Positions 1 to 12,012 of a stretch of 64,000 nt of DNA are shown in pieces (within the stretch, counting starts at the first letter, position 1; the number at the start of each line of letters is the position of its first letter). Made by a program: the position numbers and the translations under genes. Source of the DNA: Bilabrum cf. latius. Lineage: Eukaryota; Bigyra: Bicosoecida; Bigyra; Bicosoecida. The stretch covers positions 496,001 to 560,000 of the forward strand of contig OZ237750.1 of the NCBI GenBank assembly GCA_965178125.1, in the 5' to 3' direction. The notes below the pieces were generated by a model. The model saw nothing but the letters and a program-made list of their open reading frames with translations, was not told where the DNA came from and made no database searches.

Positions 1-1
1 C

Positions 2-1723
2 AATTTGATCCAGCAAAGGTTCAAGTCGGTGTCGGCTCAATCAAGGGCAGAGCAGACAGAGCCACTGGCTGCGGCAGGATCCACTCATCCCGTGGCATTG
101 CCGAGCAACGGCCGCGCAACCAACTCTGCCGCCAGCTCACAAGCAGCCGGCACTGCCCGGTCTAGCCCCGGGCAGCTCGGCGTCCTCTCTCCCATCGTGG
201 GTCAGTAGAGGCTGAGTTCGCCTGACAGCATTCGAAGCGCCAGGAGCGACAGGTCACCGCTGCAACCATCGCAGCGCTCGTTGTCCCCGACAGGACACGC
301 CGCCGGCCTACCTGGTCTCGCGAGCTTGTCTGGGAGCACTGCCGGTCCAGATGTTGCAGCTGATAGTCATGGCGCGATTCGAGTGGACGAATCAGGGTCT
401 GCATCACCCACGCTCGCGACTGATGGCGCGCACGCCAGCCCCCAGATTGGCGGGGGTCGAGTGATGGCAGCCCGGTCGCCTGCGCTGTCATCAACGTCCT
501 CATTCAGGCGAGGGCGCAGAGGACCTGTCGCCGCAATCCGACTGGACAAACCGCGAGCTCTTCCGCGGTTGCAGACAACATCGTTCAATAGAACTCCCAG
601 GGGTGCCGGTTTAGCCGGCGGGTCCGTCGGTGGGAGCATTGAGGCTGCCAAGAAATCTCCGCAGCACGCATCTTCTCCAAGCCTCATCCGAGCTGCATCG
701 TTTTCGCTGCCAAGTGCTCCTGCAATCATTGCGAAGACCAAGCCTAAGATGTTTGGCATGTCGTTTGACGCCTCTCAATTCGAACAGTCCGCCCCAGGCA
801 AGGGCTCGAGGAGCTAGTGGGGCGCCATGCCAGGCAGGCTAGGGTCCATCGGCAGGCAGCGAGAGCCGGACGGTGACATCAAAAAGGAAAAGGCTTCCGA
901 GCTGCTCGGTGAGGAGACCCCGGATGACAAGGCTCCGATGCCAGGCGTGGTCACGGGAAGGATGTCGGGCATGGGTGGTTCGATGCGTGGCCGGATGATC
1001 GGGGAGGCGGCAGCAAGAGGGCGGCTTGGCATGGGCAGATCAGAAACCGATGCGTTCACGAGAGGCTCTCCAGTGCAGACGACAAGGATTAGGAAAGGCG
1101 GCGCTGTTGGGGTCGGCAGTCCGGGCATCCGATCTGTAATTAGTCTGGCGCGCCAGGAATCAGACGACTCTCTAGGCACTGCGGGGACTCGGAAACAGTC
1201 AGGATTCTCGCCTGCGCAGGGCAGCCCGCTCTCTCCGAACATGGGGAGCAGGGCAAGGCCATCAGCCCGAAGTATGGAAAGCCCGTCAAGTGCGGGGTTG
1301 CTTTCGCCGATTCGCGGAAGTCTTGGCTCACCTGGCATTACAGCCAGAGCGGGAACCAGCCCGGTGTCTGCAGCAGGATCAGGATCCCATGTTGCGCAAA
1401 GCCCAACAACAGGCCGAACGTTCGCCAGCCAATCTCCGCAGAAGCATGGCTATTTCCCTGCCAGAGATAGCAGCACAGCACATAGCCCTGGATCTGGTCA
1501 GCACTTAGCTGCCCTTGGTACTGGAAGCCTCCACCGCCGCAATGGTTCACCTTCATCCGTGAGGAGCGGTTCCACTGGCTCTCCATATGGCACAGAACGG
1601 AGACAACTTCCAGGATATGTTGGTGCGGTTAAAGTACCGCCTGCACTACAGCACGGGCTGAGACGGTTCCCGGGAGGGGCTTGCGCGGGCAGTACGCTGG
1701 CTGCCAGTAGACAAGGCACGTGA
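2..1723 (+). CDS. Low-complexity Ser/Gly/Pro/Arg-rich protein, 3' part of gene
   Basis: Open frame entering from the left edge and ending at TGA (1721-1723). It is interrupted only by TAG, at 206-208 and 815-817, both read as Gln. About 573 residues are visible. The composition is dominated by Ser, Gly, Pro, Arg and Ala, with many S-P dipeptides such as LSPIVG, SPQ and GSPG, which could be proline-directed phosphorylation sites. I see no globular domain, signal peptide or membrane segment. It looks like the disordered tail of a larger protein whose conserved part lies upstream. The continuous frame over 1.7 kb supports coding; no function can be assigned from this part. Confidence 0.6.
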
Positions 1724-1831
1724 TAAGGCTAGAAGTCATTGGACGGACACGGTCTGACGGTGCACGCGGCCTCTGCATGGTTGATTGAGTACAGAAAACA
1801 ATAGTGTGTTCCTTAATTGGCAGTGATTATA

Positions 1832-1859
1832 TCCGTGACCCTGCCCTAAATCCGTACAT
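1832..1859 (+). repeat. Left terminal inverted repeat of the transposon
   Basis: 28 bp, the exact reverse complement of 3834-3861. Preceded by TA. Its inner 11 bases recur at about 1889 as a subterminal copy. Confidence 0.85.
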
Positions 1860-1930
1860 CCAAAATGTGACGAGTACGTCGGATACAAATCCGTACATCG
1901 AGCTTTACAGGTACAATCAGCAGCAATTAA

Positions 1931-2311
1931 TTGAAGTTAGAGGAAAGTAAGACTTGGATTGAGAGCACAGATAAGATATTCATTCCGTGGGTAGCACAAA
2001 TACACGAAGCTCTCATGATTGGCACCGAAAGGCTGCAGCCAAAAATGGGTGTGCAAACGGCAGCCCGAAGTTATGTAATGGTTACGCCAAAGGTATTCAA
2101 AGTCAAGAAAACCTACCATGCAGATGATTACTTATCGTATCTTCGACGTATTGATGCTAAATAAGGCACATATGGAGGGTTGAACCAGGAGCAGATCGCA
2201 CGAAAGCATTTCGGTCGACATGTAGCCCGATCTACATTTCAAAGTTGGGTGGCCAAAAGGAAAGCTATTCAAAACCAAGGCCCACATGTGGATGCTAGAC
2301 TATTCCTGTAA
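1931..2311 (+). pseudogene. Remnant of pogo-type transposase N-terminus (HTH)
   Basis: One frame running to TAA at 2309-2311 but also broken by an in-frame TAA at 2162-2164, so it does not encode an intact protein even with TAG as sense. After the first TAA the reading resembles a psq/CENP-B type helix-turn-helix: GLNQEQIARKHFG followed by RSTFQSWVAKRKA, that is, recruitment of a short helix, a turn and a basic recognition helix. This is the DNA-binding module usual for pogo-like transposases. The position just inside the left terminal repeat fits. It could also be a domesticated fragment, but the stop argues against this. Confidence 0.5.
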
Positions 2312-2562
2312 CCAGCTACCGAATCATTTTTTGTGGAAACCATCGTATAGTGTGGACTTACTCGCGATGCCCTGCCAGTCAAATTTATCTGAGAACTTGC
2401 ATGTCGCCTTGCTCAGCTGCAACGAGGAAATGGGCATGCGTAACTTGCCTTGAAGAAGTGGACGCAAACGTTCCTTCGCCGGATGACAAAGGCTGGCAAG
2501 CTCCGCGGCGTGAAAGAGGAGCAAGCCGCTGCTAGGCGTAGGTTCGGTGACACACCCTGCCA

Positions 2563-2838
2563 GTGGGGGAGGAGTCCCTCCCCGGGCTCGTTGCAAGCGT
2601 CATGCGAGGGGCTTTGATAGGGCAAGACAAAATCAGGAAAGGTTTTCGGGACAATGGCGTGTTCCCGCCCTCCCCTGAAACCAATTTCCCTCACGCAGAC
2701 TACGTGTCATCCGAGACGTCCGGCACTCGCACGGCCAACCTGGAACAGCTCTTTGCTCCGGTTGTAGCTAGTGTAGGAGACATTCCTGTAGGCACTGAAG
2801 GGGTCGCATCAAGCATGGTTATCATCAACATTAGCTGA
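2563..2838 (+). pseudogene. Remnant of transposase DDE-domain C-terminus
   Basis: Short frame ending at TGA. It contains the motif DKIRKGFRDNGVFPPSPE, which resembles the segment near the end of pogo/Tigger/Jerky DDE domains (an alpha helix followed by GF+-TG-FP). No DDE triad can be traced in a single frame upstream, so this is read as a decayed piece of the transposase of the enclosing element. Confidence is limited because the match is one short motif. Confidence 0.4.
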
Positions 2839-3833
2839 AGCCGCAAGCTCCAGTTCCACGGCACGCACTTCATCAAGCTCAAGCTCCTCTGCCAGTGCGG
2901 CTGCCAGCAGTGGAGGCGAGACCCCCCCCCCCCCACGCCTGCACTGCTGCTCCAGCTGGAGCAGCAGTGCCAACAGACCATAGCGCTGAGAGCCACCCAG
3001 GATACAAAAGATGAATTCAGGGCTTCTCTTCTCCGGGGGAAGCTTCTCTCAAGTCAGGGTACCGGGAAGCGAGGGCGGCTAACCTAGGCTAGCTTAGCCG
3101 CAAGCAAGGCCACTGGCCTGTACGCTGCAGCTGCATAATCCCCGGAAAAGCAGCCGAGGAGAGCCACACTAGCTGTTAATACCAGTAAGGGGGTGACGAC
3201 GGGATAGCGTGTCCGATTACTTGGCGTGGGCGGCACAGTTGCCAAGCTGCGCGAGAGCAGCGATATTTAGCTAGTGCTGTAGGCTAACCACAACCGCTGC
3301 AAAGATTGCCAAGTGTGAGCGGAAATCCTAAACTACAACAAAAACGTGACAACGCGTCCATGTACGGGGCGTGATGCACGTTTGAGGTCACTAAGGAGAT
3401 GAAATCGAAGCTAAAGAAGGCCGTGGGCAGTCGGGCGAAAGGGGCCAAGATCTGCGCCTAGATTTATGAGCGGCATGCAGTTCAATTGCCAAACTAACCA
3501 GATAAATTGAATAATAACTGCTTACATTATATATGTTTCTCATTTAAATGCAGTATGCCTGACTATGACCGCCCATAACGTGATCAAAAGTTTATGTACG
3601 GATTTATGGGCGTCAATCGTCACATCGATGCCGTGGCCCCCAGGGACGGCAGACCCTCCGTTTCAACCACCCACTGCTCAGTTAATATACATAACTATGC
3701 TCTGCGCGCTTTGTCACGGCGAATAAAGTGTATAGTCGTCCTATATCTGGTATTAAAACTGTCATACGCTTGCGTGGTATGAACGTTCGTGGTGGGTTCA
3801 TTTTGTCAATACGCGAATATGAAGATAAAAAGT

Positions 3834-3861
3834 ATGTACGGATTTAGGGCAGGGTCACGGA
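3834..3861 (-). repeat. Right terminal inverted repeat of the transposon
   Basis: 28 bp, perfect reverse complement of 1832-1859, followed by TA (3862-3863). A partial copy of its inner end lies near 3594. Confidence 0.85.
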
Positions 3862-4028
3862 TACTTATGTGGCGTTCAACACGGCGCAACCGATCCTCGT
3901 CCCAAGTACCCAGTGCATGGCTTGCAAACAAACGTGACTAGGTCGTGAACCGACGACTGGGGCTATGCTTGGTTGGCTCTGTCCCCTGGTGGGCTCAAAC
4001 GTGGACATTACTTGCCCCAACTTCTAGC

Positions 4029-7000
4029 TCACTGCTTGCCTCGACCACCTCTGGCTCCAGCGGCCAGGGCCGGTGGGCGTCCACCAGCAAGGGCCGCTGG
4101 CCGCCCCATCTCCATCGCAGACGCGAGCGATCCTGACCCTGATGTAAGCACACCGAGCGGATTCGCCACACCAGAGCCTTGCACGCGTTCATTGAGCCGT
4201 CTTGAAGAAGGGCTCGCAATTGATGACGCAGCTGCCATTGCGAGTGCCGCTGCAGCCGGCTGCCCACCCTGCATGTCGTTGGCGTGCACAACAGCACCGC
4301 TTTCTACTTTGGCTGCGCTAGCTTTGGCGAGGCGCGCTGCAGCTTCAGATGGTACAGCGTATTCTAGGTACCAGAAGTACCTAAATGCACCAAACCAGCC
4401 CAGCTCCACCAACAGCAGCACGACAACGAGCGGCGCGGGACTGATACCGCCCTGCGCTGATATCAGGGCGGCTCCAAGCAGCATCGACAGAAAGGCCATC
4501 CCGAGCACAACGTACCCACCCAGCTTGTGCCAATATTCCCACGCTGCTCTCCAGAAAGGAACCTACTCGCCAGCGGCGGGCTTCTTTGGCCGCAGCAATG
4601 CATTGATTGGCTAGGCCATGGCTGCCAACCAAACAAGGAGACCAAGGATTCCGTGCCCGGTGCGGAACTACGAGTAGCGGCTCACGGAAGCAACTCCAAT
4701 AATGAACGCTAGCAGCTGCGACACAGCAGAGGCATAGTTCAGCACCTGATGCCACCTGAACCAAAATGGAATCACGTCGCTGCTCGCCTTCAAAGCTGAC
4801 TTGTCAACTCCAAGATCAAGGGAAGGCCCGCTGCTCGACTTAGCCCCAACCACTCCGGCATCCCTCACTGGCACAGGAGGAGGTGGTGGGATACTGGCTG
4901 CTGAGCTGCTAGCGTCCTGGAGCCGTGCGACTGAAATACGGGTGGCAGCAGCGGCGGCTGGCGGGGCTCCAGGCGCTCCCGGGAGAGGTGCGACAACCTA
5001 TCGTTCGGCCACTTGGGATTTCTCGAGCTTGGCCTGCTCTGCTGCTTCCTCAAGCATGAGCTTCGCCGCGATGTCGTCCTAGTCGCTGGCAGTGAGCCGC
5101 TTCTCGGCTGCCTTGGCCTCCTGCTTGAACTCCTCCGCCGCTGCCTCGCCTAGCATGGAGACAAGCTCCGCGTGTGACATCTAAGGCCTACCTTGCTGGC
5201 GGCTGGTCTAGCCCGAAACCGTATTTTCTGGCTCGTACTAGCGGAAAAACCTTGCGATGATCACGGCAGCCGGGGTCAGGATTCCCCAAGCGAGAAACAT
5301 GAAGAATGCGTGGGCTACCTTGGCAGGTCGCCAGCCGGACACGGGCTTGGCTTCTCCAGTGTATAAGTCGACCGTGTAGCTTCCACGTCCAGTGGGACCG
5401 TGGTAGGACGAGGCAGAGATATCATACTTTCCGGCGGGTGCGCGCGACCAGAGGACAAAGAGGTCTCCGTCCTGCAGCGTCTATGGCAGCGAGTATGCCC
5501 CCGTGTTCTCCTGCTGCAAGCGACGCGAGAAGTCCAACACAAGGCCGTCGCTTGCTCTCGGCTGCTGTAGGCGGCGCTGCATGCTTCCATCGGCAAGAGC
5601 TGAGCCGTTGTTGCTCTGCTCCCGCAGATACCTCGCGGTTGTCACGAGTGAGGATCTCCTGCGCAGGCCCTACGGCGGACCAGCGTTGGAGAGGAGGTCC
5701 CATTCTTGGACTGCGATGTTACTAGTGGCACCTTGAGGGTCAACCACCACGGCCCAGGCGCCTTGCATGTCGCGGTTAGGTCCGAATGCGACCGCGGACC
5801 ACCTGTCTTCATCGGCTAATAGCAGTCTCGCGTGCAGGTACTGGGCTTCTTGCTTAGTGACAAGACCGCCGGTCGCAGCTTGAGCCTGTGCCAGCGATGG
5901 ACGTGGCTCCGATGACAAGAACCAACGCATTGTCATTCCATTGGCGAGGTCGACGGCGAAAGGGAAGAGCTCGTCTGGGATATCCGCACCAGAGGCAGGC
6001 CCGTCAGACCGAGTGAGGCCCGTAACCAGGAATGACGAGGGATCAATCTTGCTAGTGTATTTGTCACTGTTGTCATAAAGCGCCGATGAAGTGTCCCTGA
6101 TCAGTTCTTCGAGACGACGTGCCCGCGCATAGACAGTCTGGAAGTTGTCCTCGTCACCCGGGACTATGTCAATCTCTATCTCTATTTCCACTGCGGACAG
6201 GCCATCAGATCCCACAGTTTTCTTTGCTACGCTACCGACCAGGATTTGCTCGCTTGCAACGCCAAGGGCTGAAGCTATGGTCGCTCCGAGGTCCTGTTTG
6301 AACCCAGCAAGGTCTCCCGAGATGGAGGTGTAGCTCACGCCGTGTAGTCGCAAGCGCGCATTCACCACCGGCGGCGATACGTCACCGCTCGTCCCGTTGG
6401 CACTCGGGAATTCGCAAGTGCTCACTCCGTTGATTATACTCCTGGATACAAATCCAGGCGCGCAATCTCTGCACCCGTCACCGTCGTATCCCACGTTACA
6501 GGAGCACGACAAGGGGTCTGCACCAGGCACGACGTCCTGGATGCATACACCGCGGTCGCTGCAAACAGTATCCGCTCTGCAGTTCGCTGGCCGCATCAGC
6601 GTGATGCTAAATGCGCCCGAATCAAAGTGCTGTGCGGGCTGTCCCTGCGTTGTCATGAGCCCCATGGCGTAAATGAAGTCGGTCTGCACGCCGGGCGTGA
6701 GATCCACGTCGATGTCCTCGTCCACCTTCTTCGTCAGCCTGCGGCGAAAGTGGAACAGCCGGTCTGTCCCAGCAAGAGAAGCATTCGAAGTCAGCCTCGG
6801 CGGCCCAGAGTACCTCACGTTCTCATCCATGGCGGCGGGTGTCGGCGCTCTAGACACGCCGGGCTGTCCGCTGCCGATCATCTCAAGCTCCCAGGCCGAG
6901 ACCACGCCACCGTTCAAGTCTCCCACTACTGCAAGGCCAGTCTCAGCCCCGATCATCCGGCCGTCTCGAGATGGCGCCACTGCGATGTACCCCGCAGGCT

Positions 7001-9833
7001 GCAGCGCCCCTTCGTCTGCAAGGCGCTCGAGCTGCATGCGGACGAATAGATCGGCACCTCCGTTCTCCTCCACGTACTCTGCGTCCACAATCTGACCCGC
7101 CACTGTCTCAACTTGCCATCTGATTCTCAGGTCCTGCGCGATGTCCTTCACTTGCTTCGTAGGGAACTCGAATGCGGCAAGGCTGACATTGGAGCGCGGG
7201 TCCTGCGGCAGCTGGACGACTACAGGCTGCAGCTGTGAGGGCAGACGGAGCCCGTCGGTGCTTTGGAGCCGCTGGTCGTTGCCACCAGCATCCCTCTTTA
7301 CAGATACTTCCACCTATTCCACCCCAAGAAGCAGCCCCTCAAGCTGAAGCTCGAACTGCAGCGCGATGCCTGCTTGGCCGGCTGGCGGGTTTGCCAGCCA
7401 GCTTTTGAGCATCGCTGGCCGCTCGTTGGCTGGAGCTAGCCCCTCGTTAGGAATCCAGCGCACCTCAAAAGCAAGTTTTGCATCGAATGCTTCACCATCA
7501 GCCGGAGCTAGCGCCTCGGAGTAGTCGATACGCACTCGAGCGACATCATTCTTGTCGACTGGGATGTCCGCAGCGACCTCTGTGCCTCTGGGCGGATCCA
7601 CAAAGTACGCCCCCATAATGTACGGCGTGGCTGACAGGCCAAGCGTCACGGGACTTTCAGGGTCATATACGTCCTCACCCTGTGAATCGACGAGGCTCTG
7701 CGTCTCTGCAAGCTGCACCCGCACGGACTCGTCCCCTAGCTGGACCCCCTCGAGAGCGATCGGGATCACCACCTCATTGGACAGCGAGCCCGCACGTGTG
7801 CTTGAGAGAGCCATCGTCAAGTTTGAGCCGTTTAGCAGCGTCACGTTGAACTGCGATATGTCTGGCAAACCGCCAGCTTGGGTCACGTCCCGGGCGAAGG
7901 ACACGGTGATGGCTGTGTTTGCAGCGTTGATGGAGGCAGAGAACGTCGTGGCAGCCAGAAGGCGAGCCACCGGAAGCGGGTCAGGATTCAGAACGATCGC
8001 ACCGCTCTGATCCTCTACATTTCCCTGAATTAGACTCACGGTGACGGCCTCAAATCCGTTCGTCGGCCCTTCCAGTCGCAGCTGGAGGTCCCAGTTGGAC
8101 CCGTCGTCGAAGGGGACAGGGGAGCGAGTGACCGTGAAGGTCTGCAGGTAGATCGACCGCCCACCGTTCATAACGACCCTGAAGCTGGTCGCATCGAGGT
8201 CGTCCCCAGATCCTGCTTTCTTCACGGGGGACTGAAAGGTAACCCTGATGACGTCTGTCGCGTTGGCCTCGCACCTGAACCCAGTCTGCTTGCGGAGGGC
8301 GACGGTCGTAGGGGACTCTGGTGGAGGCACTATATTTCCATTGTAGTCCATGACGGCCTAATTTGCCACGTCCACCTCAAGCACTTCGTCGCCTGTCGCC
8401 AGGCCGTTCAGGTTGGGCCGGATGCTGTAGGCTGAGCCGCTGGGAACTACCCCGGTTGCCACGTCAACGGTGAAGCCAAGCAGCGGCGATCCACGGTATC
8501 CGGGCACTGGCCCCACGCTGAAGCTAGACTTCACCAAGAAATCCTCCCCATTGGAAGCTGCAGTGCCCACGATATCCGTGAACTGGACGAGGATCGTGTC
8601 ATCTGGCTGCAGGGCCGCTGTGTATGTGGCAGTCCCGTTCAGCTCAGACTGGAAGCCTTGCTACGGGGGAATGAGTTCCACGCTGAATTGGTTCACGCAC
8701 TTGCCCGCGGCGATATTCATGCTCGCAGTCTCTGTGCCGTCGGGAGCGGGATTAAATTGAGGCCGGATGGTGTAGACTGCGAAATCGTCCGACACATCGA
8801 TCTGCAGCCCCGTCAGGTTTGCCGTGCCGCCAGACACCGCAAACACAAAATCTGAGGGTCCGAGCGCCAAAGACTCGTCTGTTTTCTGGTAAACTGGCCC
8901 TGAGAATTCAACGACAAATGCGTTGCCTCTGCCGGCGGCCCGGAAATCGATGTCAGTCGCTGGGATGAGGTTTGACTGGAATGGGAATCCGGGTGGTATC
9001 CTGGTCCCGGTCGTGATGTCTTCGATCTTATCTTCCACAACGTCAATCGACACGATTTCGGATCCGTCGGGTTCTCCATCGAGGACCAGAACGACCCTGA
9101 ATTCGGAGTCGAGTGTAGTCGTGGCCACAGAGTAGGAGGTGAGCGTTGCAACCCCGCCAGCAAGCGACACAGCAAACGATGAGTCATCCAGCTGGCCCCC
9201 TCCCACCGCTCTCACATCGCCAAAGAAGTGGACTAGAACTGAGTTGTCTCCCCTAACTTCGATCTCCCTGATTCCGACGCCCGCACCTCCAGCTGACCCC
9301 TCCACCACTGTGGTTGACAAGGTACGGAAGCCTCCACCCGTGACCAGGTACGCGATGAATTCAATGTCACCAGTTCCTGCATCTGGAACATCCCAAATTC
9401 CTGTTGCTTCTGAGTATGAACCGCTGCTCGAATGCGTGATGCCGTTGCAGTCAGAGTCCTACAGCCCGACGGCACCGCTCTCGGCAGAAAGATCACCCGC
9501 CTCAGTGATGGAGCTTGGCGTGATCGACTAGCCAGTGTGTCCAAAGGCAAACAATCCATTGAATGCATCTGTTTCTCCCGAGTTTCGCCGGATGCACAGG
9601 GTGTACTGCACCTCCGAAGCGTTCCAATTAGTTGTGCGCAGCGTGCATTCGCTGTCTTCAGCAAGGTACAGCTAGAATTTCCCATCATCACCAAGACTAG
9701 TAGAATGCTTTGGCTAGTCCGCCGGAGTGTCCGCGCAAGACCCACTCTGTCCGTTGAAGCCAGTCGGATACGCAAGTGTGGCGGTAGAGACAATCACTGC
9801 AGCAGCCACAGAGAAGGCAAACCTTTGTCCCAT
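4029..9833 (-). CDS. Reeler-DOMON-cytochrome b561 membrane protein (FRRS1-like), greatly enlarged
   Basis: A single uninterrupted frame of 1935 codons from ATG at 9833 to TGA at 4029, with TAG read as Gln at many places (for example 9528, 8661, 8355, 7314, 5670). N-terminal signal peptide, then YPTGFNGQSGSC, typical of a Reeler domain (to about residue 170). Next come several Ig-like repeats of about 110 residues, a Cys-rich EGF-like module (near 1080-1120), a DOMON domain (near 1285-1490) and a cytochrome b561 membrane domain (near 1500-1810). The four haem-ligand histidines are all visible (AHAFF, RWHQV, TGHGIL, WHKLGG). The family moves electrons across a membrane, often reducing ferric iron with ascorbate inside the cell. 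Usual FRRS1 proteins are about 600 residues; here the ectodomain is expanded by about 900. No intron. Divergent from the peptidase gene at 10028. Confidence 0.85.
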
Positions 9834-10027
9834 GCAATCCATAAGAAACGGCACCGAACCCCACTGAAGCTGCAAATACTTTTAATATCCCAATTCTGTG
9901 CTCAAATCCTGTTATGGATCAGGCAGGAGGACGGTGCACCGTCACGTCTCGGACTCATGCTCTACTCTTGTAGCGTGCAATAAAACAAATACAGATTGGG
10001 CCGCCGAACTGCAACAGCATTTTTGCC
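9834..10027. promoter_or_regulatory. Short divergent intergenic region (likely bidirectional promoter)
   Basis: 194 bp between the start codons of the b561 gene (-) and carboxypeptidase Q (+). It is more AT-rich than the genes and contains CCAAT-like GATTGGG near 9998. No TATA box is convincing. The promoter role is inferred from position only. Confidence 0.35.
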
Positions 10028-11854
10028 ATGCTCTCGAAGGTATTCGCGATAGCTGCATACGCTGGATGTGTACAGCTGTGCGCCTCATCCATTATCTCGG
10101 ATCGAATGCGTGATGCTGCGAAGAAGATTAAAGACAAGTCTCTAGAACGAGCTGCAAGCCAAAACGACACTGCTTGGGACCGACTGGCAGAGGTTGTGGA
10201 CACGTTCGGCCCGCGATTTAGCGGTTCTGATGCGCTGGAAAGCGCTTTGGACTGGTTCGTTGCAAGCATGCAAGCAGATGGCTTGAATGTCACTTCTGAG
10301 CCCGTCAGCATCCCTCACTGGATCCGTGGAGCTGAGTCCTTGCAAATGCTGGCGCCTCGACCACAAAAATTGCATATGGTGGGACTAGGAGGGTCTGCGG
10401 GGACTGGTGGAACTCCGCTCGAGGCAGAAGTTGAGGTGTTTGCATCCTTTGATGAGTTCGAGCAGAAGATCCAGGCGAACCCTGACCTAGTTCAAGGCAA
10501 GATGGTCCTGTGGAATGCGCCGTTTGTGACGTACGGTGAGACAGTAGCCTATCGTAGCCAAGGAGGCGTGAAAATCAAGCCACACGGAGGTGTGGCAAGC
10601 CTCGTGCGATCGATCGGCCCCTACAGCATGCAATCGCCGCACACTGGCGGCACCGCCAACGTCTCCGGGATCCCCTAGGCAGCAGTCTCTCTTGAAGATG
10701 CTGGTCTCATCGCCAGAATGCGCGCTCGTGGGTAGACTGTTCGACTGAGCCTCAGCATGGGAGCGCACTGGATGCCAGAGCGCATGTCTCGCAACCTCAT
10801 CATCACAATCCCTGGGTCGGAGCTGCCTGACGAGTACGTCGTGTTTGGCGGGCACAGCGACTCGTGGGACATTGCACCTGGCGCGATGGATGATGGCGGG
10901 GGTGTCGTATCCACTTGGGAAGCCATGCGGCTCCTGCACGAGCTGGACCTCAAGCCGAAGCGGAGCATCCTGGGAGTGTTCTGGGTGAACGAGGAGAACG
11001 GGGCTAGGGGAGGTAGCGCGTTCGCCAAGGCCATGGGGGAGAGGCTTGATAGCGTCACAATGGCCATCGAAACTGACATCGGCGCCTTCACTCCGTTTGG
11101 ACTGGGCGTGTCTGCCGACGCCGAAGCCACTGAGACAATGCGACAGCTGGCTCCGCTCTTGGACCCAATCAACGCGAGCGAGGTCAGGATCGGAGGGGAG
11201 GGCACCGACATTGAGCCCACCTGCGCGAAGGGTGTTCCCTGCGCCTCCGTCCTCGTCGTGGACCCGCGTCTCTCGTTGCGACCCAACAACCCATGCCTCA
11301 TGCCCGTGCAGGCTGCTCTCACTGCTGGAGGCGTCCCCGACGTGCAGTCCGTCCCCGGGGCCTCGTACTATTACGACGCGGGGTACTTCTGGTACCACCA
11401 CACTGAGTCTGACACGCCCGACAAGATGGACGTGCAGGAGCTGCAGCTAGTCGCTGCGACGCTCGCCACCTGGGGGTATGCCCTTGCGGATGCTCCCGAT
11501 CTGCTGCACAGAGGCGGCGAGGAGCCCACCCCGACACCCGAGCCGCCAGCTCCCACGCCCTACGCAAACCGGCTTGGGTGTGGTGAGGACGACCAGCAGC
11601 GAGCAAAGATGCTGAGCAGCGCGGTCATCGCCCTCAGCCTCGTGTGCGTTGGGCTTGCCTGCGGGCTCGTGGGCGTCCTCGTGTGGTTTCGGATGTCTTC
11701 GAACGGTTACAGGAGTCCGATGGCAGTGCAGCTGCACGACACAGATGGTAGTGGGAACATGCCGGCCACGTCATCATCTATGGCAGGCACGGATGGGGCC
11801 GGTGCTACTGGTATGGACAGTAGTTCGTCCGCACACGAGTTCACGCAGTTCTGA
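10028..11854 (+). CDS. CPQ: Carboxypeptidase Q-like M28 zinc peptidase with C-terminal membrane anchor
   Basis: 609 codons from ATG to TGA, with TAG read as Gln at 10676 and 10733. A hydrophobic N-terminus (residues 1-20) is a likely signal peptide. The M28 catalytic domain shows the two-zinc ligand set in order: GGHSDSWD, AMDDGGG, NEENGARGG, ETDIGAF and a late His in WYHHTESDTPDKMD. This matches plasma glutamate carboxypeptidase/carboxypeptidase Q, which removes N-terminal or dipeptide residues in the secretory or lysosomal route. Unlike the soluble animal enzyme, it ends with a Pro-rich stalk, a transmembrane helix (about 528-553) and a cytoplasmic tail of about 55 residues, suggesting a cell-surface or lysosomal-membrane enzyme. 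No intron. Convergent with the coiled-coil gene that follows. Confidence 0.88.
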
Positions 11855-12012
11855 GCGCTTGCCTGGTGAGACGTGCCAGTGGGCGATCGGTGGAATGGTC
11901 CACGGTATGGATCAGACTTGCAGTTAGGTGCAGCTTATTCATGCTATTGGACGGAGTGCTTGCATTTATTTGGTTTGCTTGTTTGGTCCAAAGTGTCCAT
12001 TTTAATCTCTTG

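Larger units (their letters stand above)
1830..3863. mobile_element. Decayed pogo/Tc1-mariner-like DNA transposon, about 2.03 kb
   Basis: The two ends are perfect 28-bp inverted repeats (1832-1859 and 3834-3861), starting TCCGTGACCCTGCCC. Each is directly flanked by TA (1830-1831 and 3862-3863), the target duplication expected of the Tc1/mariner/pogo superfamily. The inner part of the repeat recurs near both ends: ATCCGTACATC near 1889 and its complement near 3594. Inside are remnants of a transposase: a helix-turn-helix stretch near 2165-2260 and a pogo-like DDE C-terminal motif near 2600-2680. They lie in frames broken by TAA, so the copy looks non-autonomous or dead. AT content is locally higher than in the flanking genes. 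There is also a poly-C tract near 2924. Family assignment is by motif recognition only. Confidence 0.75.

Noticed and set aside
1830-3863. Classifying the element as a MULE or piggyBac
   Set aside because: There is no 8-10 bp or TTAA target duplication; TA flanks and the HTH/DDE remnants fit pogo/Tc1-mariner better.
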